NCBI GenBank assembly: GCA_016931035.1
Contig: JAFGFN010000092.1
Span: 1 to 44,115 of the forward strand
DNA length: 44,115 nt
Origin: Candidatus Sumerlaeota bacterium
GTDB taxonomy: Bacteria > Sumerlaeota > Sumerlaeia > UBA8349
Reading direction: 5' to 3'
Both the position numbers and the translations under genes were made by a program. The notes under the pieces were generated by a model. That model did no database searches and was not told the origin of the DNA. It saw only the letters and a list, made by a program, of their open reading frames with translations. Shown here piece after piece: positions 7,647-16,874 of the stretch. How positions within the stretch are numbered: the first letter of the stretch is position 1; every line of letters begins with the position of its first letter.

Positions 7647-8993
7647 ATGCGGCTATCGACGCGCAAAATGCTCGATCGTTCCTTCAGCGGACTGGGGTTC
7701 TTCTCCATCGGTCTGATGGCGTTGGCCCTGGTCGTTCTTCTCGCCCCGATCTGCGTCGGAGGGGTGAAGGCGATCGTCTTTCGCGGGACAATCGAACACC
7801 GGCGCTTCCTGCTCGAGAAGATGGGCCGCGGCGACCGGGTCGCCGTAGAGGCTGGAATCGAGAAAGCCCAAGAGACGCGTCTCCCCGTCTATGCCCGAAT
7901 CGAGGAATTCGAGAAGGAGATGGAAGGGAAACCCCGGTCGGAGCGGCGGAAGTATCGCAAGGAACTCGGCGAACTGAAGGAGGCGCTTCGCGAACTCCTC
8001 GGGCCGATGCCCGGCGAGACCCGGCCGGTCCTCCCGCGCGACCAGTACGGACAGACCCGTTGGGACCGGGCGTCGGCGAAACTGCGCGACCTCCTCTACG
8101 TCGAGAGCTACGACTACTCGAATTCCGATGCGATGGGGGTCGAGGTTTTCACGCCCCGTTCGGAGACATTCGCGGGGACGGCTCTGGAACCGCTCTTTCC
8201 CTATGTCGAAACGCACCTGGCCGAGATGCTGCGTCCTCGTCTTACCTTCTATTGGGGGTTCTTCACCGACAGGCCGATCGACGCGAACATGTTCGGCGGC
8301 ATCTGGCCGGCTTTGCTCGGAACGATCTATTTGACCCTCGGGGCGATGTTGATCGCCGCCCCCTTGGGCGTTATCGCCGCCGTCTACTTCGTCGAATACG
8401 CGGGCGACAATCCTCTCGTCTCGGCCTTGCGCAGCTGCGTGAGTACGTTGGCCGGCGTGCCCAGCATCGTCTTCGGCCTTTTCGGTCTGGCGTTCCTTAT
8501 CAACACGATTCACGTCTCGGAGGGCAAGAGCGTGCTGGCCGGATCGCTGACCTTGGCCTTGCTCGTCCTTCCGACGGTGATCCGCTCGGCCGAAGAAGCG
8601 ATTCGGGCCGTGCCCAATACGTATCGCGAGGCCGCCATGGGGTTGGGAGCGAGCAAATGGCGAACCGTCACCACCGTCGTTCTGCCCGCCGCGTTGTCGG
8701 GGATCCTGACCGGCACCATCATCAGCACGGGACGCGCGGCCGGCGAGACGGCGCCGATCATCTTCACCGCGGCGGTCAGCGTCGGGAAGCCGCTGCGCAT
8801 CTGGGAAGTGTTCACGCAGGGGACGCCCGCCTTGCCGTGGAGCATTTACAACCTTTGCACCGAGCACGAGGCGGTCGACGAAATCCGTCACGTCCAGTAC
8901 GGCATGGTCCTGACGCTGGTGCTCGCGGTGCTCTCTTTGAACTTGTGCGCGGTCATCGTCCGCGCCAGGATCAGTAGAAGACAGGCGGGATGA
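7647..8993 (+). CDS. pstA: Phosphate ABC transporter permease PstA with a long N-terminal loop
   Basis: This is the second permease of the phosphate importer, 448 residues against roughly 280-300 in E. coli. TM1 is at about 19-42. A charged, helical, Glu/Lys/Arg-rich segment of about 170 residues (43-215) containing Y-A-R-I-E-E-F-E-K-E-M and Y-R-K-E-L-G-E-L-K-E-A-L follows. The permease core then begins near F-G-G-I-W-P-A-L-L-G-T and carries the EAA-loop signature R-E-A-A-M-G-L-G-A-S-K-W and R-A-A-G-E-T-A-P-I. By topology the extra loop should be extracytoplasmic (inference). The stop codon is 3 bp before pstB. Confidence 0.93.
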   Translation: MRLSTRKMLDRSFSGLGFFSIGLMALALVVLLAPICVGGVKAIVFRGTIEHRRFLLEKMGRGDRVAVEAGIEKAQETRLPVYARIEEFEKEMEGKPRSERRKYRKELGELKEALRELLGPMPGETRPVLPRDQYGQTRWDRASAKLRDLLYVESYDYSNSDAMGVEVFTPRSETFAGTALEPLFPYVETHLAEMLRPRLTFYWGFFTDRPIDANMFGGIWPALLGTIYLTLGAMLIAAPLGVIAAVYFVEYAGDNPLVSALRSCVSTLAGVPSIVFGLFGLAFLINTIHVSEGKSVLAGSLTLALLVLPTVIRSAEEAIRAVPNTYREAAMGLGASKWRTVTTVVLPAALSGILTGTIISTGRAAGETAPIIFTAAVSVGKPLRIWEVFTQGTPALPWSIYNLCTEHEAVDEIRHVQYGMVLTLVLAVLSLNLCAVIVRARISRRQAG

Positions 8994-8996
8994 GAA

Positions 8997-9845
8997 ATGG
9001 TCATGACCATCATCGACGAAAAGACTCGCGAAAAACCGCCTCCGACCGCGCCTCGAAACGAGGCAGGGAAACGAACCGGATTCCCGGTTGAGGAACCGAT
9101 TGTGAGGGCGGAGGCTTTCTCGGTCTTCTACGGCGCGGCACAGGCCGTCAAGTCCGTGACAGCGGACATCCCCGCGGGAAGGGTGACCGCCATCATCGGC
9201 CCGAGCGGATGCGGCAAGAGCACGTTCCTGCGCGCCATCAACCGGATGAACGACCTGATTCCCGTGTGCCGCGTCGAAGGGAAGCTGACCCTCTACGACG
9301 TGGACCTCTACGATCCCCACATCGACGTCGTGACCTTGCGTCGCCGGGTCGGAATGGTGTTTCAGAAACCCAATCCGTTCCCGAAGTCGATCTTCGACAA
9401 TGTCGCGTACGGCCCGCGCCTTTCTGGAATCCGGGGACGCGCCGCGCTGTACGAGAGCGTCGAGAAGAGTCTTCGACGAGCCGCCCTGTGGGACGAAGTG
9501 AAGGACCGTCTGGCCGACAGCGCGATCGGCTTGTCGGGCGGACAACAGCAGCGGCTGTGCATCGCCCGGGCGCTGGCGGTCGATCCCGAGGTGCTCTTGA
9601 TGGACGAGCCGGCTTCGGCCCTCGACCCTCGCTCGACGACTCGAATCGAGGATTTGATCGACGAGTTGCGCGGCGACTACACGATCGTCATCGTCACCCA
9701 CAACATGCAACAGGCCGCGCGCGTTTCGGACTACACGATGTTCCTCTACGAAGGGGTTCTCGTCGAGTTCGGCCTGACGAAACAGGTCTTCACCAAACCG
9801 GTGCAAGAACAGACCGAAGCCTACATCACGGGCAAGTTCGGATGA
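8997..9845 (+). CDS. pstB: Phosphate ABC transporter ATPase PstB
   Basis: PstB is the cytoplasmic ATPase of the phosphate importer, 282 residues. Walker A is at 68-76 (G-P-S-G-C-G-K-S-T), followed by the PstB-typical [10 protein letters not shown]. The Q-loop lies in [10 protein letters not shown], the signature is L-S-G-G-Q-Q-Q-R, Walker B is [13 protein letters not shown], and the switch histidine is in V-T-H-N-M. The N-terminal 40 residues are a Pro/Lys-rich extension beyond the E. coli protein. Start 8997 is 3 bp after pstA; the ATG at 9003 is an alternative. phoU follows after 37 bp. Confidence 0.97.
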   Translation: MVMTIIDEKTREKPPPTAPRNEAGKRTGFPVEEPIVRAEAFSVFYGAAQAVKSVTADIPAGRVTAIIGPSGCGKSTFLRAINRMNDLIPVCRVEGKLTLYDVDLYDPHIDVVTLRRRVGMVFQKPNPFPKSIFDNVAYGPRLSGIRGRAALYESVEKSLRRAALWDEVKDRLADSAIGLSGGQQQRLCIARALAVDPEVLLMDEPASALDPRSTTRIEDLIDELRGDYTIVIVTHNMQQAARVSDYTMFLYEGVLVEFGLTKQVFTKPVQEQTEAYITGKFG

Positions 9846-9882
9846 GGCTCGCGCGGGCGCCGCGCCAGCGAGGAGAATCGTC

Positions 9883-10548
9883 ATGACCAGGCATTTCCAC
9901 AAGGAACTGGACAAGATCAAGAAGAGAGTCCTCTGGCTGGGAACGGTCGTCGAGGACGGCGTTCGGAAATCGGTCGAGGCGCTGCTGCATCGCGATCCCG
10001 TCCTCGCCCGACAGGTGATCGAGGACGACGCGAAGGTGGACGAGATCGAGGTGGAGGTCGAGGAGGAATGCCTCAAGGTCCTGGCCCTTCACCAGCCGGT
10101 CGCCGTCGATCTGCGGTTCCTCGTCGCGGTTCTCAAGATCAACAACGACCTGGAACGCGTGGGAGACTACGCCGTCAACATCGCCGAGCGCGCCGAGTTC
10201 CTCGCCTTGCACGAGCCGGTCCCTTTGGAGTTCGACTTCGAGCGGATGACGCGCAAGAGCCAGGACATGCTCAAGAGGAGTCTGAACGCCCTGGTCAACA
10301 TGGACGTCGCGCTCGCCCGCGAGGTTGGCGCGGCGGACGACGAGGTCGACCGGATGAACCGCGAGATGTACGAGATCGTTCAGGAAGAGATGAGCCGGCG
10401 TCCGGAGCAGATCAAGGCGCTGATCCACCTGCTCTCGGTCTCGCGCCACCTGGAGCGGATCGCCGATCTCGCAACGAACATCGCCGAGGACGTCGTCTAC
10501 ATGGTCAAAGGGGAAATTGTCCGCCACAAGGCGGAGAAATACCGGTGA
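9883..10548 (+). CDS. phoU: Phosphate signalling protein PhoU
   Basis: PhoU is a helical-bundle regulator that links the Pst transporter to PhoR and represses the Pho regulon when phosphate is plentiful. The 221-residue product has the two symmetric PhoU repeats. Metal-site segments I-N-N-D-L-E-R-V-G-D-Y-A-V-N-I-A-E-R (first repeat) and R-H-L-E-R-I-A-D-L-A-T-N-I-A-E (second repeat) match the E/D-x-x-x-D pattern of the family. The ribosome site GAGGAG is about 6-8 nt before the ATG. It is the last gene of the pst operon and converges on the minus-strand cupin gene, with 106 bp between. Confidence 0.96.
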   Translation: MTRHFHKELDKIKKRVLWLGTVVEDGVRKSVEALLHRDPVLARQVIEDDAKVDEIEVEVEEECLKVLALHQPVAVDLRFLVAVLKINNDLERVGDYAVNIAERAEFLALHEPVPLEFDFERMTRKSQDMLKRSLNALVNMDVALAREVGAADDEVDRMNREMYEIVQEEMSRRPEQIKALIHLLSVSRHLERIADLATNIAEDVVYMVKGEIVRHKAEKYR

Positions 10549-10654
10549 GGAACCGTCCCGACCTGGCTCTGTCGCCGGTAGATCTCTGTCGTGTTCTTCA
10601 TTCGAGTGTTTCGCGGTTATCTTCTTCGCCGTCTTCTTCCCCGGTTCTCCGGTC

Positions 10655-10999
10655 TCACAAACTCAGATAGTCTTCGCGCACCGGTGAGAACAACTCGAGC
10701 ACGACCGTGTCCTCGAGCGCTTCGGCTCCGTGCCTCTCGCCGCCCCGGAACGTCCAGCAGTCGCCCGGCGATACGACCGTTTCTTCAGCCCCGCCGAAGA
10801 ACCTCAGGCTTCCCGAGATCAGGTAGCCGGTCTGTTCGTGAGGATGCTCGTGCTCGGGCACCACCGCGCCTTTCTTGAACTCGACTCTCGTGAGGTGAGT
10901 CCTCTCTCCGTGCACCAGGTTCTTCAGCCTGACGCCTTCGAGAATGTCCTTGTATCCCTCCCGCCCTGCTTTCACGATCGTCACGACCTCCAATTCCAT
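10655..10999 (-). CDS. Small cupin-domain protein
   Basis: This is a single-domain cupin of 114 residues. Motif 1 is G-A-V-V-P-E-H-E-H-P-H-E-Q-T-G-Y-L-I-S-G (about 44-63) with likely metal ligands H50, H52 and E55 or Q56. Motif 2 contains P-G-D-C-W-T-F-R-G-G-E-R-H-G with H90. The substrate cannot be told from sequence. It lies just downstream of the lplT-plsC-aas fusion on the same strand, so they are probably co-transcribed. An alternative GTG start at 11023 overlaps the upstream TGA (GTGA) and adds eight residues; the ATG was preferred because the GGAGGAG upstream is only 2 nt from that GTG. Confidence 0.85.
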   Translation of the reverse strand: MELEVVTIVKAGREGYKDILEGVRLKNLVHGERTHLTRVEFKKGAVVPEHEHPHEQTGYLISGSLRFFGGAEETVVSPGDCWTFRGGERHGAEALEDTVVLELFSPVREDYLSL

Positions 11000-11019
11000 A
11001 GATGTGGCGTACTCACGCT

Positions 11020-14000
11020 TCACTTCTCCTCCTTGCTCCCAAGCCGTTCCTCCGCGAGGGTGCGCAAGGCCTTGAGGTCCACCTTGCCGCTTCCGAGAAC
11101 CGGGATCGCGTCGATCGTCGCGATGTTGCCTAAGGCGGGAATCCAGAGATTGGGAAGGCCCGATTCCTTGAGCTTCGCGTGGACCTCGGTCGGATCGCCC
11201 GCCTCGGGAGTGAGCAGCACGACGAGGCGTTCGCCCTTCTTTTCGTCGGGCAGCGACGTGACGGCGCAGACCGGTTCGCTCGCGCCGAGGCATTCCTGAA
11301 TCTTCTCCTCGACGGCCAGGTGCGGGACCATCTCGCCCGCGATCTTGCTGAAGCGCGACATGCGGTCGGTGATCGTCACGAACCCGTCGTGGTCGATGCG
11401 GGCGACGTCGCCGGTCACGTACCACGCTCCGCGCATCGCCTCGCGGGTCTTCTCGGGCTGGCGGAGGTATCCTTTCATCACGTTGGGACCGCGGACGAGA
11501 AGCATTCCTTCTTCGCCGAACCCGAGTTCGCGTCCCAAGTCGTCGGGATCGACCACTTTCATCGTCACGCCGGGGATCGGACGGCCGATGGTGCCGGGCT
11601 GGTACGCTTTCTGATAAACGCCGTCCGCTTCGACGTCGGGCACGTTGACGCTCGCGACGGGCGAGAGTTCGGTCGCGCCGTAGCCTTCCATCGGGACGAT
11701 CCCGAAGCGCTTTTCGAACGCGGCGGCGGTGCGGGGCCGCATCTTCTCGGCGCCCGTGATGACGAGGCGCAGCGTTTTGAACTGTTCCGGTTTGATGCGG
11801 CGGATGTAGGCCAGGAGAAACGTCGGCGTGCTGACCAGAAGCGTGCATCGGCTCTCCTCGACGACTTTGCCGATCGTTTCCGCCTCGATGGGGCTGTAAT
11901 GGTACGCCACTCCGATCCCCGCCAGCGCCGGAAGCCAAAGCGTCCCCGTGAAACCGAACGAATGGAAGAACGGCAGGACGCCGCAGATCGTGTCGTCGGG
12001 CGCGATGCGAAGGACCTGCTGCACCGCGCGGACGTTCGACAGGATGTTGTAGTGGGTGAGTTCGACGCCTTTGGGCTGACCCGTCGATCCGGAGGAGAAG
12101 ATGATCGACGCCGTCGAGTCGACCGAACGGCGGCGCTTGTCTCCGCGCCGCGAAACGAGGTAGCGAAGCGGACAGAACCGCCCTTGGAGAGAGGCGAGGA
12201 TCTTGTCCTTCGGCGCGAGACGCCCCATCAGGTCTTCGAGGAAGATCGGCCCCGGGAGGTTGTCCAAGCCGACCTTCTCGACGAACCGTCGCGAAGTGAC
12301 GACGTGTCGGATTTCGCACTGCCCGATCGCCGACTCGATCGCCTCGCGCGAGGCCGTGAAGTTCAGGTTGACCGGCACGCGGCCCATGAACGAGACGGCG
12401 AGGTTGGCCAGCGCGCCGCCGACGCTCGTCGGAAGCAGGAGTCCGACGTGGGTCTCGTCCTTCGTCAAGTCGGCTCGCAAGAGCCGTTTCATCGCCAGCG
12501 CGCCGACGAGTCCGCGGCCGAAGGTGAGGCGCTTGCCCGTCGTGTCGCTCATGAAGGCGCGGCCCCATTGGCGGCGCGCCGTCGCGGCGAACTCCTCGGG
12601 AAGAGGACGGGCCCGGGCGCGTTCCCGCTCGAACGCCTGGGATTCGAGTTCCATCACCGCTTGCCGCACCTCGAAGGCGGTGGCGGACGCCGCGAGCGGC
12701 GCGCCGAACGAGACCGTGACGCGCGGACGCGGCGGACGCGGCAGGCGGTTGAACACCCGTCCTCCGGCGTAGCTGAAAAGCGATCCCCACACGCCGTGGA
12801 GGTTCGCCGGAATCACCGGATGGCTCGAACCTTTCATGATGCGTTCGAATCCGCGTTTGAACTCCATGATGTAACCCGTGCGGGTGAGGCTTCCCTCGGC
12901 GAAGATGCACACGAGCCAGCCTTCGTCGATCGCCCGACGCGCGGTTTGGAGCGAGCGTACGATTTCCTTGGGCGGATCGTCGTCGGCGATCGGGATCGCC
13001 TGCATCAATCGAAAGAGCCACCCGAGACGGCGGTGGCTGTAAATCGAGCGATACATCATGAACCGGATGCGGCGCTGCTGGGTCGCCATCAGAAGAACGG
13101 CGTCGGAATACGAGACGTGGTTGCAGACGATCAGGGCGCCGCCCTCCTGGGGGACGTGTTCCGCCCCGGCGACGTCCAGGCGATAGACCAGCCGCGCGAC
13201 GATGAGACCGATGAAACGAATCAGGAAGTCGGGCAGAATCCAGACCGTGTAGAGTGTGGCCGCCAGGGTGATCGCGCCGAGAAAGGCGAACCGGCCCATG
13301 GGGCCCAATCCGATCCAAGTGAGAACCAAGAGCAGGAGCGATCCGAGCCCCACTCCGCAGAACGAGAGAAAGCTGCTCGTCGCGATGAGTTCGCCCCGGT
13401 TTCTCTCGGGCGCAGTCTTCTGGAGAAAAGCGTGGAGCGGCACCACGTAGAACCCGCCGCCGACGCCGAGAATGAGCAGGTCGACGACTGCCAAGAGAGT
13501 GCTCCGAATCGGAAGAAGGAAATACGTCAACGCGGCCGAGACGATCAGAGCGCCGGCCGGGACGAGCCCGATCTCGATGTTGCGGCCCGATATCCGGCCC
13601 GCCAAGTACGATCCGACGCCGATGCCGAAGGCCAACGGCAGAAACAGGTTGGTCGCCTGGGGTTTGGTCAGGCCGAGGACGATCGTTCCGTAGGTGGCGA
13701 CGTTGATTTGGACGAACGCGCCCAGAAAGAGGAAGAACGCGATGGCGAACAGCGTCAGGCGGAGGTACCGGTCGTCGCCGCACGAGCGGATGTTGCGGGC
13801 GACATCTTTCCAGAAGAAGGGAGAGAGCCCCTTCTGTCCGGCTCGCACACCCGTATCCCGGATGAAAAGGCTCGCGAGCAAACCGAGACCCGCAAACGCC
13901 ATGCAGAAGAGCGAAGCGCGCCAAAGCGAGGCGGTGGAGGCTCCCTCCACGTTGGCGCCGAACACCCCGTAGAGCCAGCCGCCGCCGATCGTACCCAGAA

Positions 14001-14472
14001 TGATCGCGATATAGACGAACGATTCCATGAGCCCGTTGGCGAACGAGAGCCTTTCGATCCGCACGATCTCGGGGATGATCCCCAGTTTGCTGGGGCCGAA
14101 GAGAGCGCTCTGGGTCGCCATCAGGAATAGAACGGTATAGATGAGGATCGGGGTGTTGCTCACAAAGGCAAACAGTCCCAAGGTCATCACGACAACGGCC
14201 AGGAGGTTGACCAACACGATCATGCGGCGTTTGCTGACTCGGTCGGCCAACACGCCTGCGGCGGGCGAAAACAGGATAAACGGAATCGCGAAGACGACGC
14301 CGGCGATGAAGATCGGCAGCTCGTTGATCTGGTCGCCCGCGACGCTTGCGCGTGTGACCAGACCCCAAGCCATGATCCAGCGATAGACATTGTCGTTGAG
14401 CGCCCCGATGAACTGGCAGACGTTCAGCGCCCAGAACGACGCGGGCAACTTGCGTTCTTTGGAACTCGGCAT
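11020..14472 (-). CDS. aas: LplT-PlsC-acyl-ACP synthetase fusion (lysophospholipid recycling)
   Basis: This 1150-residue protein combines three enzymes of lysophospholipid uptake and re-acylation. Residues 1 to about 410 are a 12-helix major-facilitator transporter like LplT (S-F-W-A-L-N-V-C-Q-F-I-G-A-L-N-D-N). A PlsC acyltransferase (about 425-640) has the HX4D box in N-H-V-S-Y-S-D and F-A-E-G-S-L-T-R-T-G. A C-terminal AMP-forming acyl-ACP synthetase (about 650-1145) has S-S-G-S-T-G-Q-P-K-G-V, E-G-Y-G-A-T-E-L-S-P and the hinge Y-V-T-G-D-V-A-R-I-D. In E. coli LplT and Aas are separate; fused forms occur in other bacteria. It should act at the inner membrane, returning lysophosphatidylethanolamine to phospholipid. 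GGGAG precedes the ATG. Confidence 0.93.
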   Translation of the reverse strand: MPSSKERKLPASFWALNVCQFIGALNDNVYRWIMAWGLVTRASVAGDQINELPIFIAGVVFAIPFILFSPAAGVLADRVSKRRMIVLVNLLAVVVMTLGLFAFVSNTPILIYTVLFLMATQSALFGPSKLGIIPEIVRIERLSFANGLMESFVYIAIILGTIGGGWLYGVFGANVEGASTASLWRASLFCMAFAGLGLLASLFIRDTGVRAGQKGLSPFFWKDVARNIRSCGDDRYLRLTLFAIAFFLFLGAFVQINVATYGTIVLGLTKPQATNLFLPLAFGIGVGSYLAGRISGRNIEIGLVPAGALIVSAALTYFLLPIRSTLLAVVDLLILGVGGGFYVVPLHAFLQKTAPERNRGELIATSSFLSFCGVGLGSLLLLVLTWIGLGPMGRFAFLGAITLAATLYTVWILPDFLIRFIGLIVARLVYRLDVAGAEHVPQEGGALIVCNHVSYSDAVLLMATQQRRIRFMMYRSIYSHRRLGWLFRLMQAIPIADDDPPKEIVRSLQTARRAIDEGWLVCIFAEGSLTRTGYIMEFKRGFERIMKGSSHPVIPANLHGVWGSLFSYAGGRVFNRLPRPPRPRVTVSFGAPLAASATAFEVRQAVMELESQAFERERARARPLPEEFAATARRQWGRAFMSDTTGKRLTFGRGLVGALAMKRLLRADLTKDETHVGLLLPTSVGGALANLAVSFMGRVPVNLNFTASREAIESAIGQCEIRHVVTSRRFVEKVGLDNLPGPIFLEDLMGRLAPKDKILASLQGRFCPLRYLVSRRGDKRRRSVDSTASIIFSSGSTGQPKGVELTHYNILSNVRAVQQVLRIAPDDTICGVLPFFHSFGFTGTLWLPALAGIGVAYHYSPIEAETIGKVVEESRCTLLVSTPTFLLAYIRRIKPEQFKTLRLVITGAEKMRPRTAAAFEKRFGIVPMEGYGATELSPVASVNVPDVEADGVYQKAYQPGTIGRPIPGVTMKVVDPDDLGRELGFGEEGMLLVRGPNVMKGYLRQPEKTREAMRGAWYVTGDVARIDHDGFVTITDRMSRFSKIAGEMVPHLAVEEKIQECLGASEPVCAVTSLPDEKKGERLVVLLTPEAGDPTEVHAKLKESGLPNLWIPALGNIATIDAIPVLGSGKVDLKALRTLAEERLGSKEEK

Positions 14473-14990
14473 TCGGCTCGGCTCCCGGGTCGATCAGGTT
14501 TGGAACGACTTCCTCAGAATACGGGGCGGCCTCGACGGTCGCAAGCGCGAAACGGGCCGATTCGATCGACGACCAAACGGGCCAAGCATTGCGGGGCGAC
14601 CCCCGCGATCGCCAGAGCGAAGGCGAATCATCAGGCAGAAGAAAGTCCCCACCCTCGAAACCTTGAAGACTCATTGAGCATGTCGCGTGCCGTTTCTTCC
14701 CTCCGAAACGTACATATCTGATCCCACGCAGGTTAGGGCCCTCTGCAAAGGGTCCTGAGAACTCCCCTTCCTCCGGCCCCATCGGTCATTCTGTGTCCTG
14801 AGGTTGGTCGCTCGATGCCATGGTCGGTGTTTTTTTCGCCGGTCGGATGAATGAAAACGGGAGAACTTGTTACTTAACAGATGAGGGGTGGATCGTCTGG
14901 GACAACCCGAGGGGGTACGAGGTCTCCCTCCTCGACCGGACCTACGGCCAGAGTTGAGACGCTATTGGAATTCGGACAGGAGAGACAAGG
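14473..14990. other. Divergent intergenic region
   Basis: This 518-bp region lies between the divergently transcribed aas and RCC1 genes. No reading frame here looks like a gene. A 12-bp interrupted palindrome, TGTTACTTAACA (14868-14879), sits about 110 bp before the RCC1 start in a locally AT-richer patch and could be an operator. A run of seven T lies at 14830-14836. No clear -35/-10 pair was recognised. Confidence 0.5.
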
Positions 14991-16874
14991 ATGACAAACG
15001 ACAGCGTGAGATTTCGGGGAGATTGCAGAACGATTCAGAGTGCGGTCCTCGCGGCAGCGAGGAAGCTGGCGCCACGCAGGGGTCGTCGGGTGGCGCGAGG
15101 TTTGAGGGGGTGGGCCGGGGCCCGCGTCGCGGTCTGGGCGGTTCTTCTTCTCTTTCTTCTTGGCCTGGGCGGGCGAGCTCGGGGGCAGGGATCGCTGGTC
15201 AGTTGGGGGCGGTCGGTCTTCCCCGCCGATCTGAGCGGCGGCTATGTGGCTATTGGAGCCGGCAACTGGCACTGCTTGGCTGTCAAGGCCGACGGTTCCG
15301 TTGTGGGGTGGGGGAATAACAGATCGTGTTGCTGCGATCCTCCGACGTTCAACGGGGGCCTCGTGGCTGTGTCGGGTGGTTCCGCACACAGTGTAGCCCT
15401 TCGCGACGACAGTTCGATTGTCGCCTGGGGGGCCACCTACTACGGCCAATGCAGCGTTCCCGTACCCAACATCGGTTTCGTCGCCGTGAGCGCGGGCTCT
15501 GACCACAGCCTGGCGCTCAGGTCCGACGGCTCGATTGCCGCGTGGGGATTGAACGACTGCGGTCAGTGCTCCGTTCCCGCGCCTAACGCCGACTTCATCG
15601 CGATATCGTCAGGTTTCCGGCACAGCCTGGGGCTTAAGACCGACGGATCGATTGTCGCATGGGGGCACAACGGCGCCGGTCAGTGCAACGTTCCAGTTCC
15701 CAACAGCAGCTTCGTCTCTGTTACCGCGGGTGGATGGCACAGCCTGGGCCTCAAGAGCGACGGCTCGATCGTCGCCTGGGGAGCCAACGACTTCGGCCAG
15801 CTCAATGTTCCCGGTCCGAATGCCGGTTTTGTGGCCGTGGCGGCCGGTTGGGGATCGAGCTATGGACTCAAGTCGGACGGTTCCGTCGTTGCGTGGGGAG
15901 AAAACGACGATAGAGGGCAGTGCAATGTTCCCGAGCCGAACTCGGGCTTCGCGGCCATCGCTGCGGGCAGTGCGCACTGTATAGGTATGAAATCCAACGG
16001 CTCGGTCGTCACGTGGGGAGACAACGAAGACTTCCAGTGCAACGGCCCCTCGCCGAATGTAGACTTCGTCGCCGTGGACACCAACGGAGACAATGGTCAC
16101 GTTCTTGCTTTGAAATCGGACGGTTCTATTTGCGCGTGGGGAGTCGACGAGTCCGGCCGGTGCTCTGTTCCCGAGCCGAACGCCGAGTTCGTCGGGATTG
16201 CCGCGGGGGAAAACTTCAGTGTGGGTCTCAAGTCGAACGGCACGATCGTTACATGGGGGAACATCAGTCCTCTCCCCTCTCCCTACGACACCGGTTTTCT
16301 TCGGGTTGCCGCGGGCCTCGGCCATGCCCTCGGGATCAAGGCCGACGGCTCCCTCGTTGCCTGGGGTTCAAACGGTTTCGGCCAGTGCACCCTTCCCTAT
16401 CCCAACACCGGTTTCATCGCCGCCGCGGGCGGAGACTCCCACACTCTCGCACTCAAGTCCGACGGTTCGGTGAGCGGATGGGGAAACAACGTCTATGGCC
16501 AGTGCGACGTGCCCTCGCCGAACACGGGTTTCGTGGCTATCGCAGCGGGCGGAAGTCACAGCCTCGGCCTCAAGGAGAACGGATCGGTTGTCGTATGGGG
16601 AAGAAATGACAATGGCGAATCGAATCCCCCACCCGGCCCGAACGCCGATTTCGTCGCCATCGCGGCCGGCTCTCGCCACAATCTGGCGATCCGGTCCGAC
16701 GGAACCCTCGTCGTTTGGGGAACAAACGCTGGCAGCGCCGAGCGCACTCCATGGGAGAATTCCGGCTTCATCGCAATAGCGGCGAGTTTCAGCCGCAGCC
16801 TTGCCATCCGAGAACCCCCGCCGCCCACGCCCACACCGGCTGGCGTGACCGCGGCGCAGTGGATGCTCTATTGA
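14991..16874 (+). CDS. Secreted RCC1-repeat protein
   Basis: The 627-residue product has an Arg-rich leader and a hydrophobic segment (about 48-62, V-W-A-V-L-L-L-F-L-L-G-L-G) that looks like a signal peptide cut near R-A-R-G. Residues about 68 to 605 are roughly 13 tandem RCC1-like repeats of about 41 residues, each with A-x-G-x-x-H-S-L-x-L-K-x-D-G-S-I-V-A-W-G and often G-Q-C-x-V-P-x-P-N, predicting a beta-propeller. Partners are unknown. The tail P-P-P-P-T-P-T-P leads to a C-terminal W-M-L-Y, shared with the CARDB protein at 20380-21468. The ribosome site AGGAGAG is about 7 nt upstream. The 3' end overlaps the converging glycosyltransferase gene by 7 bp. Confidence 0.85.
   Translation: MTNDSVRFRGDCRTIQSAVLAAARKLAPRRGRRVARGLRGWAGARVAVWAVLLLFLLGLGGRARGQGSLVSWGRSVFPADLSGGYVAIGAGNWHCLAVKADGSVVGWGNNRSCCCDPPTFNGGLVAVSGGSAHSVALRDDSSIVAWGATYYGQCSVPVPNIGFVAVSAGSDHSLALRSDGSIAAWGLNDCGQCSVPAPNADFIAISSGFRHSLGLKTDGSIVAWGHNGAGQCNVPVPNSSFVSVTAGGWHSLGLKSDGSIVAWGANDFGQLNVPGPNAGFVAVAAGWGSSYGLKSDGSVVAWGENDDRGQCNVPEPNSGFAAIAAGSAHCIGMKSNGSVVTWGDNEDFQCNGPSPNVDFVAVDTNGDNGHVLALKSDGSICAWGVDESGRCSVPEPNAEFVGIAAGENFSVGLKSNGTIVTWGNISPLPSPYDTGFLRVAAGLGHALGIKADGSLVAWGSNGFGQCTLPYPNTGFIAAAGGDSHTLALKSDGSVSGWGNNVYGQCDVPSPNTGFVAIAAGGSHSLGLKENGSVVVWGRNDNGESNPPPGPNADFVAIAAGSRHNLAIRSDGTLVVWGTNAGSAERTPWENSGFIAIAASFSRSLAIREPPPPTPTPAGVTAAQWMLY

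Noticed and set aside
11179..14130. Plus-strand frame of 983 codons antisense to aas
   Set aside because: High GC removes stop codons on the opposite strand; the translation has no domain and an odd D/R/E-rich composition.
10655..14782. Minus-strand frame of 1375 codons covering aas and the cupin
   Set aside because: Over most of its length it is a shifted frame of the aas gene with Arg/Pro-rich nonsense sequence; only its last 114 codons (the cupin) are real.
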